Assembly (NCBI RefSeq): GCF_003144115.1
Contig: NW_020312023.1
Coordinates: 62,001-126,000, forward strand
Direction of reading: 5' to 3'
DNA: 64,000 bases
From: Tilletiopsis washingtonensis
Lineage: Eukaryota > Basidiomycota > Exobasidiomycetes > Entylomatales
This document shows positions 1 through 10,100 of this stretch, piece after piece. Each line of letters begins with the position of its first letter. Positions within the stretch are counted from its first letter, which is position 1. A program made the position numbers and the translations under genes. The notes under the pieces were generated by a model. That model was not told the origin of the DNA and made no database searches. It saw only the letters and a program-made list of their open reading frames with translations.

Positions 1-250
1 GCGGGCTGCTCTGCGGCGGTGCGTCGCCCTCGTGTGCGCGGCCGCGCAGGGCCACGGCGCGCTGGGTGCTCGGCGTGCGAGGCGAGGCGGCGGCGGCGGC
101 CGGCGGCAGGCGCGGCGGCGTGGGCCGCGCGTAGGGCGAGGGCGCGGCACTGCGACGAGAGGGCGTGGCGCTGCCGCCAGTGGTGAGCGTCAGACGCGGG
201 GAACGCGGCTCGCCGGCGCTCGAGGTGGTGGTGGGACGCAAGGCGGGCAT
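1..250 (-). CDS. 5' end of a Ser/Pro/Thr-rich protein, runs off the left edge
   Basis: Reading the minus strand from an ATG at 250 gives an open frame to base 1 (83 codons, no stop). The peptide is rich in Ser, Thr, Pro and Arg, with repeated S/T-P steps (PRSPRLTLTT, PSPYARPTPP, SPRTPSTQ), the look of a disordered N-terminus of a nuclear or cytoskeletal protein. The other minus frames give Arg/His-rich peptides of lower plausibility. No domain is visible and no family is assigned. It would be divergent from PRP16, with about 820 bp between the two starts. The ATG is the first in frame, but an upstream exon cannot be excluded. In DNA this GC-rich, 83 open codons are weak evidence. Confidence 0.4.
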   Translation of the reverse strand, partial: MPALRPTTTSSAGEPRSPRLTLTTGGSATPSRRSAAPSPYARPTPPRLPPAAAAASPRTPSTQRAVALRGRAHEGDAPPQSSP

Positions 251-1070
251 GACGAGAGGTGCGCTTGTTTGCAGAGTGAGATGAGGGCTGCAAGGTCAGG
301 AGGCAAGCCGCCCTGTATTTGCGGCCGGACACTCGGACTCGACTGCCGATCAAAGCAGGCCAAAAGGCGGGCGCCGCTGCGCGCTCCGGAGCGGGAAGAG
401 GCTTGCGGCCTTGAGGGCCGGTGCTTGTCGAGGTGATGCGCGCCGCGTGGAGCGTCGTCGAGGAGTCGAAGAGGCGAGGCGGATGCTGCGGAGAAGGAAG
501 ACGAGCGGTGATGGTCGTGACAAGACACGCCGCGCGAGGCGGCGCCGCGGCACGCCGGCCGGCAGCGCGCGTTGCCCGTTCTTCTTGCGCGAGCCGGCAC
601 CGCATCCCGGCGTGGCTTTCAAGTTGGCGGCCAACGGCCGTCGTAGCATTACAGCTGCGCATAGTGGCTGCTGAAAGGAGACTGGAGCATGCAGTTCTTC
701 TCTTCCGCAGCAATCGAGCCGACGAGAGAGGCGCCGGCAAGGTCGAGCTTGCGCTGCAGGCGTGCGGGAGAGTGAGAGGCGCGTGTGTGCGGCGCTCGCG
801 CGACGAAGTCCCACGCTCGCCTCGCTCGTCACGCGCGCCGAGTGCGTCCCGAGGCAGCTTCTCGACCCTCACCTCCACTGCTGCCCTCTCGCCGCATCGC
901 TGCTCTGCGTCCACCTGGCGCATCTGCTGCCTCGCTTGCGACTCGCATCGTCTGGTGCTCACAGACGCTCAGGCCTGTCCGCGCCGGCGCCGAGCGCCGC
1001 AGTGGCACTGGCGACTCCTGCATCTCCTCTTGCACGGCGCAGCTTCGACAGTCTCGCCCAGCTGTCCACC
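251..1070. other. Divergent intergenic region upstream of PRP16
   Basis: The open frames here overlap each other on both strands and give Arg/Ala-rich peptides without domain character, as expected by chance at this GC content. The last 100 bases before the PRP16 ATG are pyrimidine-rich, like a fungal promoter and leader. No TATA box or other motif could be assigned. Confidence 0.5.
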
Positions 1071-4000
1071 ATGGCGCTCGCCGACCACGTCGCCGGCCGG
1101 CTTGCGGCACTGCTCGGGCTCGGAACGCCCAACACATTGCTCGCCACGCGCGTCATCGGCCTCGCGCGCAGCCTGCCGTCCGAGGCCGCCTTTGTCGCTG
1201 CGGCGCGCGCCTTTGGCAAGATCGACGAGGGCGAGCTGCGCAAGCTGCGGGAGGAGATCCTGGCCGTGCCGGAGGAGCGGGGCGAGAGTGTGGAGGAGAA
1301 GCACGAGGAGAGGAGAGAGGAGCAGAGGCCCAGAGAGGCGATTCGCGCAGGGCTCAATGTCATGGGCGCCGAGGTGAGTCGGACGTGTGCCAGGCAGACG
1401 AGCAGGACGGGTGGTTGTCTGCCTGCGCGGAGCAGCGCTGCGCAGAGCAGGAGAACTATGACGGAAGCGCAAGCGAGATGCGAAGCGCTGCTCCGCGCAG
1501 GCAGACAACCGAGGCGCCCTCATCGCCCGGCATGAGGCTCATGCGGAGCGTCAAGTCCGCGAGCAAGGGAATCCGCACTGGGTGCAGCCCCGCGTGACTT
1601 TCGCTGCTCTTCTTGCACTCTGATGCGTAGCGCTGGCGCTCAGCCAATCTGACCCTTGTCTCCGCTCTGACAGCGACACGTCTTCAAGGCGCCGTCGACC
1701 CCTCGTGCTTCACTCCTGGGGCTCGACCGCATCGCCGCCGAAAAGCGCTCCGAGGCCTCCTCCTCTTCCTCCTCTTCCGACGCCCGCAAGCGCGCCAAGC
1801 TGTCCGCTCCGGAAGTCACGCCTCGTCCGTCTGGCTCCGAGACACCTCAGCCCACGTTTCGCGTGCCCACCCGTCCCGCTTCGTCCTCTCGAGATGCCGC
1901 GCGCCCTAGGGAACGAGGAGAGGAGACACCTTCGCACGGAGGTGGTGTCTCTGAAGCTGCGTGGGCGAAACGCGAGGAACGTCGGCGAGCAAAAGCGGGA
2001 CTTTCTGCCTCTGCAGCTCGCACTGACTCGAACGACAATGGCCTCGAGGAGTTTCGCGAGCGCCTGAACCGCAACACGCGCGATGATCGACGAGGAGGAG
2101 GAGGGGAGATGAGACCGCCGCCCTTGCCGCAGCGAGGAGTTCGAGGCTGGGAACAAGAGACACCTCGCTCTTCGCGAGATGCGTACGATGCTACGCCGCG
2201 CAGCGCCGCCAGCGTGCCCAACCGTGGTTGGGATTCCACGCCGCGCTCCAGTGCGCGCTCCGACTATACGCCTCGCTCTGGCTATCCCGACGCCACGCCT
2301 CGCAGCAGTCGCGGCTGGGAGACGCCTCGCGGCGGCAATGGCTCAGGCAGCAAGGCGGGCGCCGAAGATGGGCGCTTAACTCTCGCGGGCCGCGGCTGGG
2401 AGGCCGACGCGGAAGAGTCTGCGGCGCTGGACCGCGACTGGTACGGCATGGAAGAAGGCCTCGTGGCAGGCGACGAGGAGAACAATCCCTTCTCGGCGTA
2501 CGCAGATGTCGAAGTGCCTCTGCCCGCCGTAGGACCGGACGGCAAGAAGCTCACCGCCCGGCAAGCGGCACGTAAAGCAGAGGGAGAGAAGTGGGAGGAA
2601 GATCAGCTGGCTCGTAGTGGCTTTGGCGCGCGCAAGATGATCGATCTGGACGAGATGGACGAGGAATCGGAGAGTCGAGTTCACCTTCTCGTCCACGATC
2701 TTCGCCCGCCGTTCCTCGACGGCAAGACCGTCTTTACTCGCCAGCTCGAGCCCGTCAATCCCATCAAGGACGGCACTTCCGATCTCGCAGTGTTTGCGCG
2801 CAAGGGCTCGCGACTAGTGAAGGAGAAGCGAGAGCAAAAGGAGCGCGCAAAGGCAGCTGCGAAGATGGCTGCGCTGGCCGGCACGGCGCTGGGCAACATC
2901 ATGGGCGTGAAGGAGGAGGATGAGGTGGACTCGGCGGGCAACAAGATCCACGAGACGGGCGGCGACTCGAGCGAGGCAAAGGACGGCGGCACGTTCAACC
3001 ACAAGTCAGACAGCCAATTCGCCAGTCATCTCAAGAAGTCGACGCAGGAAGGAGGCGCCTCTGCCTTTTCGCGCGGCAAGAGTCTGCGCGAGCAGCGCCA
3101 GTACTTGCCTGCGTTTGCATGCCGCGAAGAACTCATGCGCGTCATCCGCGAGAATCAGGTCGTCATTGTCGTGGGCGAGACGGGCTCGGGCAAGACGACG
3201 CAAGTGGCGCAGTTCCTGCACGAGGAAGGCTACACCAAGCACGGCCTTGTCGGCTGCACCCAACCACGCAGAGTCGCGGCCATGTCGGTGGCGAAGCGCG
3301 TGAGCGAAGAGATGGAGGTGCCGCTGGGCGACCTCGTCGGCTACTCGATTCGCTTCGAGGACTGCACGAGCGAGAAGACGCGCATCAAGTACATGACGGA
3401 CGGTGTCTTGCTGAGAGAGAGCCTGAACGAGGGCGACCTCGATCGCTACTCGGCGATCATCCTTGACGAGGCGCACGAACGAGGACTGAGCACTGACATC
3501 CTCATGGGACTGCTCAAGAAGAGTCAGTCGAGCGCGAGCGCACGTGTGGTCTGAAGCATAGGCTGACCCCGCCGCAGTCTTGACGCGCCGAAGAGATCTC
3601 AAGCTCATCGTCACGTCCGCCACGATGAACGCCGATAAGGTGGGTGCCCTTCTTCCCCTCCTCCCTCATGCCGCGCGCTGATCCGCATCCGCCAGTTCGC
3701 CTCCTTCTACGGCAATGCGCCCAACTACACGATCCCCGGCCGCACGTTTCCCGTCGACGTGCTCTTTGCCAAGACGCCGTGCGAGGACTTTGTCGATGCG
3801 GCCGTGAAGCAGGTGCTGGCCATCCATCTCGGCGGCGGCATCGGCGACATCCTCGTCTTCATGACGGGACAGGAGGATATTGAGGTGACGTGCGATGTCA
3901 TCAAGGGTGAGCCGCGGCGGCGCCATGAAGGATGTCAGAGAGAAAGACGCGTGGCTGACTCTGTGTGTGATAGAGCGTCTGGCGCAGATCGACGAGGCAC

Positions 4001-5658
4001 CTCCGTTGCTCGTGCTGCCCATCTACTCTCAGATGCCGGCCGACCTACAGGCGCGGATCTTCGATGCCGCGCCCAATGGCGAGCGCAAGGTCGTCGTCGC
4101 CACGAATGTCGCCGAGACGTCGCTGACCGTCGACGGCATCATGTATGTCGTCGACGGCGGCTACTCCAAGCTCAAAGTCTACAATCCGCGCGTCGGCATG
4201 GATTCGCTGCAGATCACGCCCATCTCGCAAGCCAACGCCAACCAACGCTCCGGCCGTGCAGGTCGGACAGGCGCCGGAACCGCGTATCGTCTCTACACGG
4301 AGATGGCGTATCGCAACGAGCTGTTCGCCAACACGATTCCCGAGATTCAGCGGACGAACCTCGCCAACACCGTGCTGCTCCTCAAGAGCCTGGGCGTCAA
4401 GAATCTGCTCGAGTTCGACTTTATGGACCCGCCGCCGCAGGACAATCTGCTGCAGAGCATGTACTCGCTCTGGGTGAGTCCTTGGCGCGGCGGAGCGGCG
4501 AGCGCAGGCGCTGACTGCCTCCACAGGTCCTCGGCGCACTCGACAACGTCGGCGATCTGACGCCCGATGGCAAGAAGATGGTGCGCAGCGGTGCCTCGCT
4601 GATCCTCGTGCACTGCGCTGACATCTTTCCCCCCTCGACAGAGCGAGTTCCCCATGGAGCCGTCGCTCTCGAAGATCCTCATCGCCTCGGTCACGTACGG
4701 CTGTTCCTCGGAGGTGCTGACCATCGTCAGCATGCTCTCCGTGCCCTCCGTCTTCTATCGGCCCAAGGAGCGCATGGAGGAGTCGGACGCGGCGCGCGAA
4801 AAGTTCTTCGTGCAGGAGAGCGACCACTTGACGCTGCTGCACTGCTACACGCAGTGGAAGCTCAATGGCTATCGCGATGCGTGGTGCCAGCAGCACTTCC
4901 TGCATGCCAAGATTCTGCGCAAGGCGAGAGAAGTGGTGAGTGCTGAGCGCCTGCCTTGCCCCTTGCCTCTTTCGCCTTGCTCATCCCTGCCTCTTGCCAC
5001 AGCGCACGCAGCTGGAGGACATCATGAAGACGCAGCGCCTCGAGATCACGTCGTGCGGCACGGACTGGGACCCGGTGCGCAAGTGCATCGTCACGGGCTT
5101 CTTCCACCAGGCTGCGCGCGCCAAGGGCATCGGCGAGTATGCGCATGCGCGCACCGGCATGCCGCTGCAGCTGTGAGTGCAGACGGCGAGGAGCGGCGTC
5201 GACGCAGGGCTGATTTTGGCGTGACCAGCCACCCGACGAGCGCCATCATGGGCGCCGGCATCACGCCGCAGTTCCTCGTCTTCCACGAGGTGATCCAGAC
5301 GAGCAAGACGTACATGCACACCTGCACGGCCGTCGAGCCTCAGTGGCTCGCCGAGATGTATGTGTTGCCTCTCTGCCTCTCTGCTCTCGCCTTGCCTTGC
5401 TGACACGCCCGCTGCAGCGGCTCCGTCTTCTACTCGCTGCGCGAGCAGCACGAGAATGCGTCGAACGCGCAGCGGCGGCGCGAGGCGGCGGCGTCGCTGC
5501 GTGCGCGCGCCGAGCTGGAGAGCGGCTTTGCGGCGGCGCGCGCACAGGCAAAGGAGCGCCAGGCACAGGAGGAGGCGGGCGCCATGACGCCGCGCCAGAA
5601 GACCATCGCCACGCCGGGCGGCATGACGCCGAGACGGGGACGGCGGGCGGGCCTGTGA
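1071..5658 (+). CDS. PRP16: DEAH-box pre-mRNA splicing helicase Prp16 (DHX38)
   Basis: Prp16 is the spliceosomal RNA-dependent ATPase that remodels the catalytic core between the two steps of splicing. Ten exons: 1071-1373, 1674-3522, 3578-3639, 3696-3906, 3974-4473, 4527-4580, 4642-4935, 5003-5172, 5229-5357, 5418-5658, totalling 1,270 aa. Seen: the Prp16 N-terminal signature (FKAP and [12 protein letters not shown]), the [12 protein letters not shown] block, P-loop [10 protein letters not shown] (about residue 602), DEAH (about 698), [12 protein letters not shown], and the family C-terminus ending in MTPRR. Similarity is continuous through the helicase, winged-helix/ratchet and OB-fold regions, which separates it from Prp2, Prp22 and Prp43. 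Intron 1 is 300 nt, far longer than the other eight (53-67 nt), and holds an inverted repeat. The start lies in a CCACCATGG context. Confidence 0.97.
1413..1510 (+). repeat. Perfect 26-bp inverted repeat inside PRP16 intron 1
   Basis: Bases 1413-1438 (starting GGTTGTCTGCC) are the exact reverse complement of 1485-1510 (ending GGCAGACAACC). The arms are 26 bp with a 46-nt loop. In RNA this would be a very stable GC-rich hairpin in the middle of a 300-nt intron. No target-site duplication was seen at the outer edges, so a MITE origin is not shown. Confidence 0.9.
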
Positions 5659-6683
5659 GGGAGAGAGGCAATGCATCGTGAGCAAGGGCAGAGATGCGGG
5701 CTGCGGCTGCGTGCAGCGTCTGGGTGGAGCATGGCCTTGCCTGGAGGGATGCCTTGGCGCCAGCAAGAGACGTGGCACTCTCGAGGCGCTGCCGCTGGCT
5801 CGACGGGAGCTCGAGGCAAGCGGCGGCAAGGCAGACAATGCAGTCTCCGGCATGGCCAGGCCCGGAGACAGCTGCCGTTCAAACGCCGGCCTCTTGAGAC
5901 CGGCCCCGCCTCGCACGCGCAACAAGCTGGCCACAGACCCTGGCTCGCCCTTGAAGCGCAACGGATGCGCCTTACGCGCACGGGATGAGGTGATGTTCTC
6001 GTCATCGGCACGTTTTGCGTTGTTGGAGATGTGGAGAGGTCAGGCAGTGGGGGCGTGGCCACCTCGCTCACTCGCTGGCACTCCCACGGTCCTGCGACGT
6101 CTGCGGTACGCGCTGCGCTGCCTGCGCCTCGTCTTGCACAACGTTGCCACTGCGAGCAAGTCGCTGCTGCCGCTTAGCCGCGCGAGTCTTGGCTTTGTCC
6201 AGCTGCTGCTGCCTCTGCGCCTGCTGGCCTGGGTGAGCGTCCAACGGCGCCGCCGGCATTGCGTGCAGAAAGCACCGGGCCGTGAATGTGCCACGGCCTG
6301 AGGCCACCAACACGTAGTGCGGCGTGAGGATCATGCCGCGCTCCTGCCTGCGCCTTGCGACCCCTCACGCAGAGTGGAAGCGTGCCCTCTCTCGGGCCGC
6401 TGCTGCGGGTGTGGCGAATGTGGGCGTGGCATGGCAGGCTCTGCGCCGCCACGCAGCGCGGCTACGAGTCTAGTATGTGCGGCTGTGTGCGGGGTGTGCT
6501 TCTCACTGTCGCTGGGCTCTTGGGCACGCGACGCGCCGCGCGTAAAGAGGCGCGCCGCGCGCCACGGGCGTCGCGAGATGCACACTCTTACTCTGACTTG
6601 CTTCTGCTCCACATCCTCCCTGCTGCTCGTCTCGCACGCATCACACTCGCTCTGCCTTGCTGCGCTCGCGCCTCGTCGCAGCA
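5659..6683. other. Intergenic region between PRP16 and NSE1
   Basis: About 1 kb. It holds one candidate small minus-strand reading frame (6068-6334, listed separately). The 130 bases before the NSE1 ATG are pyrimidine-rich, as in a fungal leader. Two bases before that ATG is a CTCGTCGCAG string that could be the acceptor of a 5'-UTR intron. No promoter box could be assigned. Confidence 0.5.
6068..6334 (-). CDS. Candidate small protein, 88 aa, unrecognised
   Basis: An ATG at 6334 opens an 88-codon frame. Its N-terminal half (MILTPHYVLVASGRG, then TARCFLHAMP) reads like folded protein, and its C-terminal half is Gln/Lys/Arg-rich and probably helical. A good acceptor (GGCGCAGGCAG) lies just upstream of the ATG, so the frame could be the last exon of a spliced gene; I could not find a convincing first exon. 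No family is recognised. In a 1-kb gap of this base composition an 88-codon frame can arise by chance. Confidence 0.28.
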   Translation of the reverse strand: MILTPHYVLVASGRGTFTARCFLHAMPAAPLDAHPGQQAQRQQQLDKAKTRAAKRQQRLARSGNVVQDEAQAAQRVPQTSQDRGSASE

Positions 6684-8098
6684 ATGGCCTCGCTCCTCAC
6701 TCCACTCTTCGTCCAGTCGCTCCTCTCCCAGCACCTCGTCTCCTACGCGCACGCCCTCGCTCTCTACACGCGCGCCCGCGTGCTGCTCTCGCTCGCCCCC
6801 TCGACGCAGCCCTCGGCCGCCGAGGCGCGCCGCGCGCGCGACGAGTTCGATGGCTTCCTCAACGAAGTCGCGCAGGAACTGAGCAGCGTGGGCCTCGAGC
6901 TGCGCATGGGCACGCGGCAGGAGGACGGCGAGCGCGTCGTGGCGCTGGTGAATGCCAAGGCCGACGGCCTGGCGCAGATCGCCGCGGCCTTCAGCGCCGT
7001 CGAGCTGGGCTTCATCCGCCGCCTGATCAGCGCCATCTTCCAGGCCGCAGACGAAGTCTTCTCGCTCGGCGCGTCCGAGGCATTGGCCATTGCGCGCCGC
7101 AGCAAGCCGCCCCTGCGGCCGCGGCAGGCAGAGGAGATCCTGGGCCGCCTAGTGGGGCACGGCTGGCTTGCTCGGAGCGCGTGAGTTCTGCCCAGTGTCC
7201 CGCCCTGCACCGCTCTACTGCCGTCGGCTCTTCGTGCGCCCTGCCGTCCGAAGCTTATCCTCCCTGTGCCCTCGTGCTGCTGCCCGGACCTTCAGTGCAG
7301 GCCGCTATTCCCTCGCTCCGCGCGCGCTGCTCGAGCTGCAGTCCTACCTCAAGGCCGCATTCGACGACCTCATTCTCGTGTGTCAAATCTGCGAGGAGAT
7401 TGTGACCGTTGTGCGTGGGCCCCTCTTTTCCCCTCCTTGCCCTGCCTCTCTCCCGCGCTCACTCTGCTCCCCCCCNNNNNNNNNNNNNNNNNNNNNNNNN
7501 NNNNNNNNNNNNNNNNNNNNNNNNNNNNNNNNNNNNNNNNNNNNNNNNNNNNNNNNNNNNNNNNNNNNNNNNNNNNNNNNNNNNNNNNNNNNNNNNNNNN
7601 NNNNNNNNNNNNNNNNNNNNNNNNNNNNNNNNNNNNNNNNNNNNNNNNNNNNNNNNNNNNNNNNNNNNNNNNNNNNNNNNNNNNNNNNNNNNNNNNNNNN
7701 NNNNNNNNNNNNNNNNNNNNNNNNNNNNNNNNNNNGGGGGAAAGAATCGGCGTGAGGCATCAGACTGGTCGTAAGCTGACGCCTGCACCGCTTCTCCCTA
7801 CAGTGGTCGTGTCCCAGCCCGCGCGCAGCTCGAGACAGACGAGGAAGCAGACGAGATCGACGAAGACGATGCCGCTCCGCCGGCCTCGGACGGCGCCTCG
7901 GACGACTCGGATGCCGCTCCGACTGCGGCTGCTCGGGCGGCCAAGAAGCGCAAGGCCGCGGCGGCGGCGGCGGCGGCGGCCAAGAAGAAGAAGCAGAAGA
8001 GGCGGGCGCGAGAGGAGGAGGAGGAGGAGGAGGAGGAGGAGGAGGACGAGGAGGAGGAGGAAGAGCAGGAGAGGTTGCTCACGGATGAGGATGAGTGA
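6684..8098 (+). CDS. NSE1: Nse1, RING subunit of the SMC5/6 complex (assembly gap inside)
   Basis: Nse1 is the RING-type non-SMC element that pairs with Nse3 in the SMC5/6 DNA-repair complex. Exon 1 is 6684-7180 and exon 2 is 7296-7410; the next part lies in the N run 7476-7735, and the visible 3' exon is 7804-8098. Seen: the winged-helix N-terminus (FVQSLLSQHLVSYAHAL), the ELGFIRRLI segment, a second WH segment (APRALLELQSYLKAAFDD) and the first RING cysteine pair, C195 and C198 in LVCQICEEIVTV. The remaining zinc ligands fall in the gap. After the gap comes a 97-residue tail, unusual for Nse1: an acidic stretch, an Ala run in GCG repeats, a Lys/Arg block (KKKKQKRR), then a long Glu run in GAG repeats, ending TDEDE. 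Confidence 0.88.
7476..7735. other. Assembly gap of 260 N
   Basis: The run of N is flanked by seven C on the left (7469-7475) and five G on the right (7736-7740). It removes the end of an NSE1 intron, the exon or exons carrying the rest of the RING finger, and the donor of the intron ending at 7803. The homopolymer flanks suggest that a C/G-rich tract broke the assembly. Confidence 0.98.
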
Positions 8099-8548
8099 AA
8101 GCTGCTGCTATCTCTGCCCGTGGCACGCCCCCCTTCCTGGCGCTAGCACTGCCGACCCCGCTCCGCCTCGTCACTCTCTCTTCTGCGTTCCCCCGTGTCA
8201 CCCATCTCTCACCAAGATCTTCTTTCATCAACGACCCCTCATCACTCTACCCTAATCATTCATGCGTCACCTCCCCCATCATGCCAGCACGAAAGTCTCG
8301 AGGCAAAGCGTGTCCAATTCTCTGCCGCAGTGCCGCGCCCGCCCTCTTGCCTGCACGCACCGCCTCCCTCATTGTGCCTTTGCAGCAGGAGCTTCTGCGA
8401 GTCGCAACGGGAAGGAGAAAGAGAGGGGGGGCGATCAGCTTCTGACGCAGAAGCACGCAGAAGACTCTTGGGAGAGACGCACCGATCGAGACAGCGCCCA
8501 GACGCGGCTCTGTCCACACCGCATCAACCAGCGGCGGTCTCTGCGCCA
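8099..8548. other. Convergent 3' region between NSE1 and the 8,549 gene
   Basis: A 450-bp tail-to-tail spacer, pyrimidine-rich just after the NSE1 stop. It should contain both 3' UTRs. No gene, repeat or AATAAA-type signal was identified. Confidence 0.45.
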
Positions 8549-9598
8549 TCACATATCTGCATCAGCTCTCGCTCTGCCGCCTGGCACATCGGCCCCCTCT
8601 CGTCGCGCGCACAAACAACTCACATCATCTTCATCCTCCACCCGAACCTCCTCCGGCCTCGGCCGGATGCTCGGCGAGTTGACGTACTTGACGAGGCTCT
8701 CGAGCAGCGCGAGGTCCACGTCAAACGCATGCGCCAGCTGCCGCACCTCCTTCTGCGTCGTGGCCGTCTTGCGTGCGTCGAGCAGCGCAATGAGCGTCGG
8801 CGCCGTCAGACGGTTGGGCGTGCGTGAGGCACTGCCTTCGACGGCGGCGGAGGAGGCAGAGGTGGAGGAAGAGGGAGAGGTGTCGGCTTCGAAGCGCTCC
8901 GTGTCGGCGGAGCGAGCGCGCAGAATGCCCAGCATCTCGTCGTTCTGGTGCACACGAGAGCGGAGGGGGAGGGCAGAGCAAAAAGTAGCTTGTCAGCGAT
9001 CACAGTCGACGTAACAGGGATAGCGCCGGAGCGCACGGCAGCTGTCGGGGACGCAGCGATGTAATAGGGCAGCGCCAGGGCGCACGGACTCCCGCCGCCC
9101 CGCCCCCGCCCCCCTCCTTTCCTTTCCCCCCCCCCCCCCCCCCCCCCCCTTCCCTTCCCCCCCCCCCCCCCCCTCCTCTCTCACGGCGCAGCTCACCGGC
9201 CGGTAGCGCAGCTTGTGTCTCGGCACCTGCACGGGCCCCAGCTTGGCGAGGTTGGCGAGCAGCTGCGGGTCGCGTGCATCGGCCATGATGGCTGTGAGTG
9301 CGTGCAGGAGGCAGTCAGTCGCATGCGTGCGCCAAAGGAGGGAACAAGACGCACCAGAGGTCTTGCTCTCGCTCGCCTCGGCCGTCGCTCGCTGCGCCTT
9401 TGGAGCGGTGCGCGACTGGTCGGCGCCGAGCTGCGTCCTGCCTGGGCTGCGCGTCTGCTGCTGCGCTGCCTGCGGCGGCGCCCGGGCGCGCGGCGCGGCG
9501 CCGGCGGGTGCGCGGCTGCTGGCACCGGCTGCGCTCGGCATGGCCTGGCTGACGCTGGAGCCGAGGGCGCGCGCGGGCTTGGAGGAGGAGGAGCCCAT
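8549..9598 (-). CDS. Unrecognised 244-aa protein with candidate N-myristoylation start
   Basis: Three exons on the minus strand, 9598-9355, 9291-9197 and 8944-8549, join in phase to 244 aa. The start, MGSSSSKPAR, is the type of N-terminus (Gly2, Ser/Lys at 6-7) that N-myristoyltransferase accepts; modification is inference. Residues to about 80 are low-complexity Ala/Ser/Gln. The core looks conserved: DPQLLANLAKLGPVQVP then LRYRP, NDEMLGILRAR, and TAPTLIALLDARKTATTQKE followed by a helical segment ending VKYVNSPS. I do not recognise the family. The C-terminus is acidic, then Gly/Arg/Ala-rich. Intron 2 (8945-9196) is long for this genome and carries two very long C runs (G on the sense strand). 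Confidence 0.72.
9126..9173. repeat. Homopolymer tract: C24 and C17 separated by 7 bases
   Basis: 24 consecutive C at 9126-9149 and 17 at 9157-9173, split by TTCCCTT. They lie in intron 2 of the minus-strand gene, so the transcript carries G24 and G17, able in principle to form G-quadruplexes. Run length in the assembly is uncertain. Confidence 0.95.
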
Positions 9599-10100
9599 GT
9601 TGGAGAGAGGGGTGGGAGGGAGGCGGAGACGGAGCGGCGTGCGCATGTCAGCGAGCCATGTGGAGCAGGCGCGGATTAGTCAGCGTCCCACGTCGCGCGC
9701 CCGCCCAGCCGGCCACGCCGCTCGTGGCCGCTCCCCGCACCGGCGCCTCTTCTGCCCATAGCGCGGCACAGCACAGGCACACTGCAGCACACAGATGCGC
9801 TCACAATACATTTGTAGTGACACTGAAGGAAGGGAATGCGAGACTCAGACAGCGCATGCAGCACTCGCGCTCAGACGCACGAGCGCCGCTGCGACGCGAG
9901 GAAGAGTCAGTGCACGCAGCAGCGCGCGCCTGGAGACGCCCGGCCGCCTTGGCCCAAGCCTGCGTTCTTGACGGCACTCGTCTCTCCCTTGCAGCAGGGC
10001 CAAGACGCAAACGCGACATGCGATGCAAGAGCGATGCTTCTTCACATCGCCCGTGGCACAACGCACACGCCTCCAGTCGGCCCGCTCGCTGATGTCGATC
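9599..10100. other. Intergenic region between two minus-strand genes
   Basis: About 500 bp upstream of the 9,598 start and downstream of the 10,101 stop. Overlapping Arg-rich frames only. No promoter element, repeat or RNA gene could be assigned. Confidence 0.45.

Noticed and set aside
1413-1510. Calling the inverted repeat a MITE or an snoRNA
   Set aside because: No target-site duplication, no second copy in this window and no C/D or H/ACA boxes were visible, so only the repeat itself is claimed.
7266-8255. Frames reading straight through the N gap
   Set aside because: Translation across 260 unknown bases is meaningless; the frame after the gap was taken instead from the splice acceptor at 7803 and the stop at 8098.
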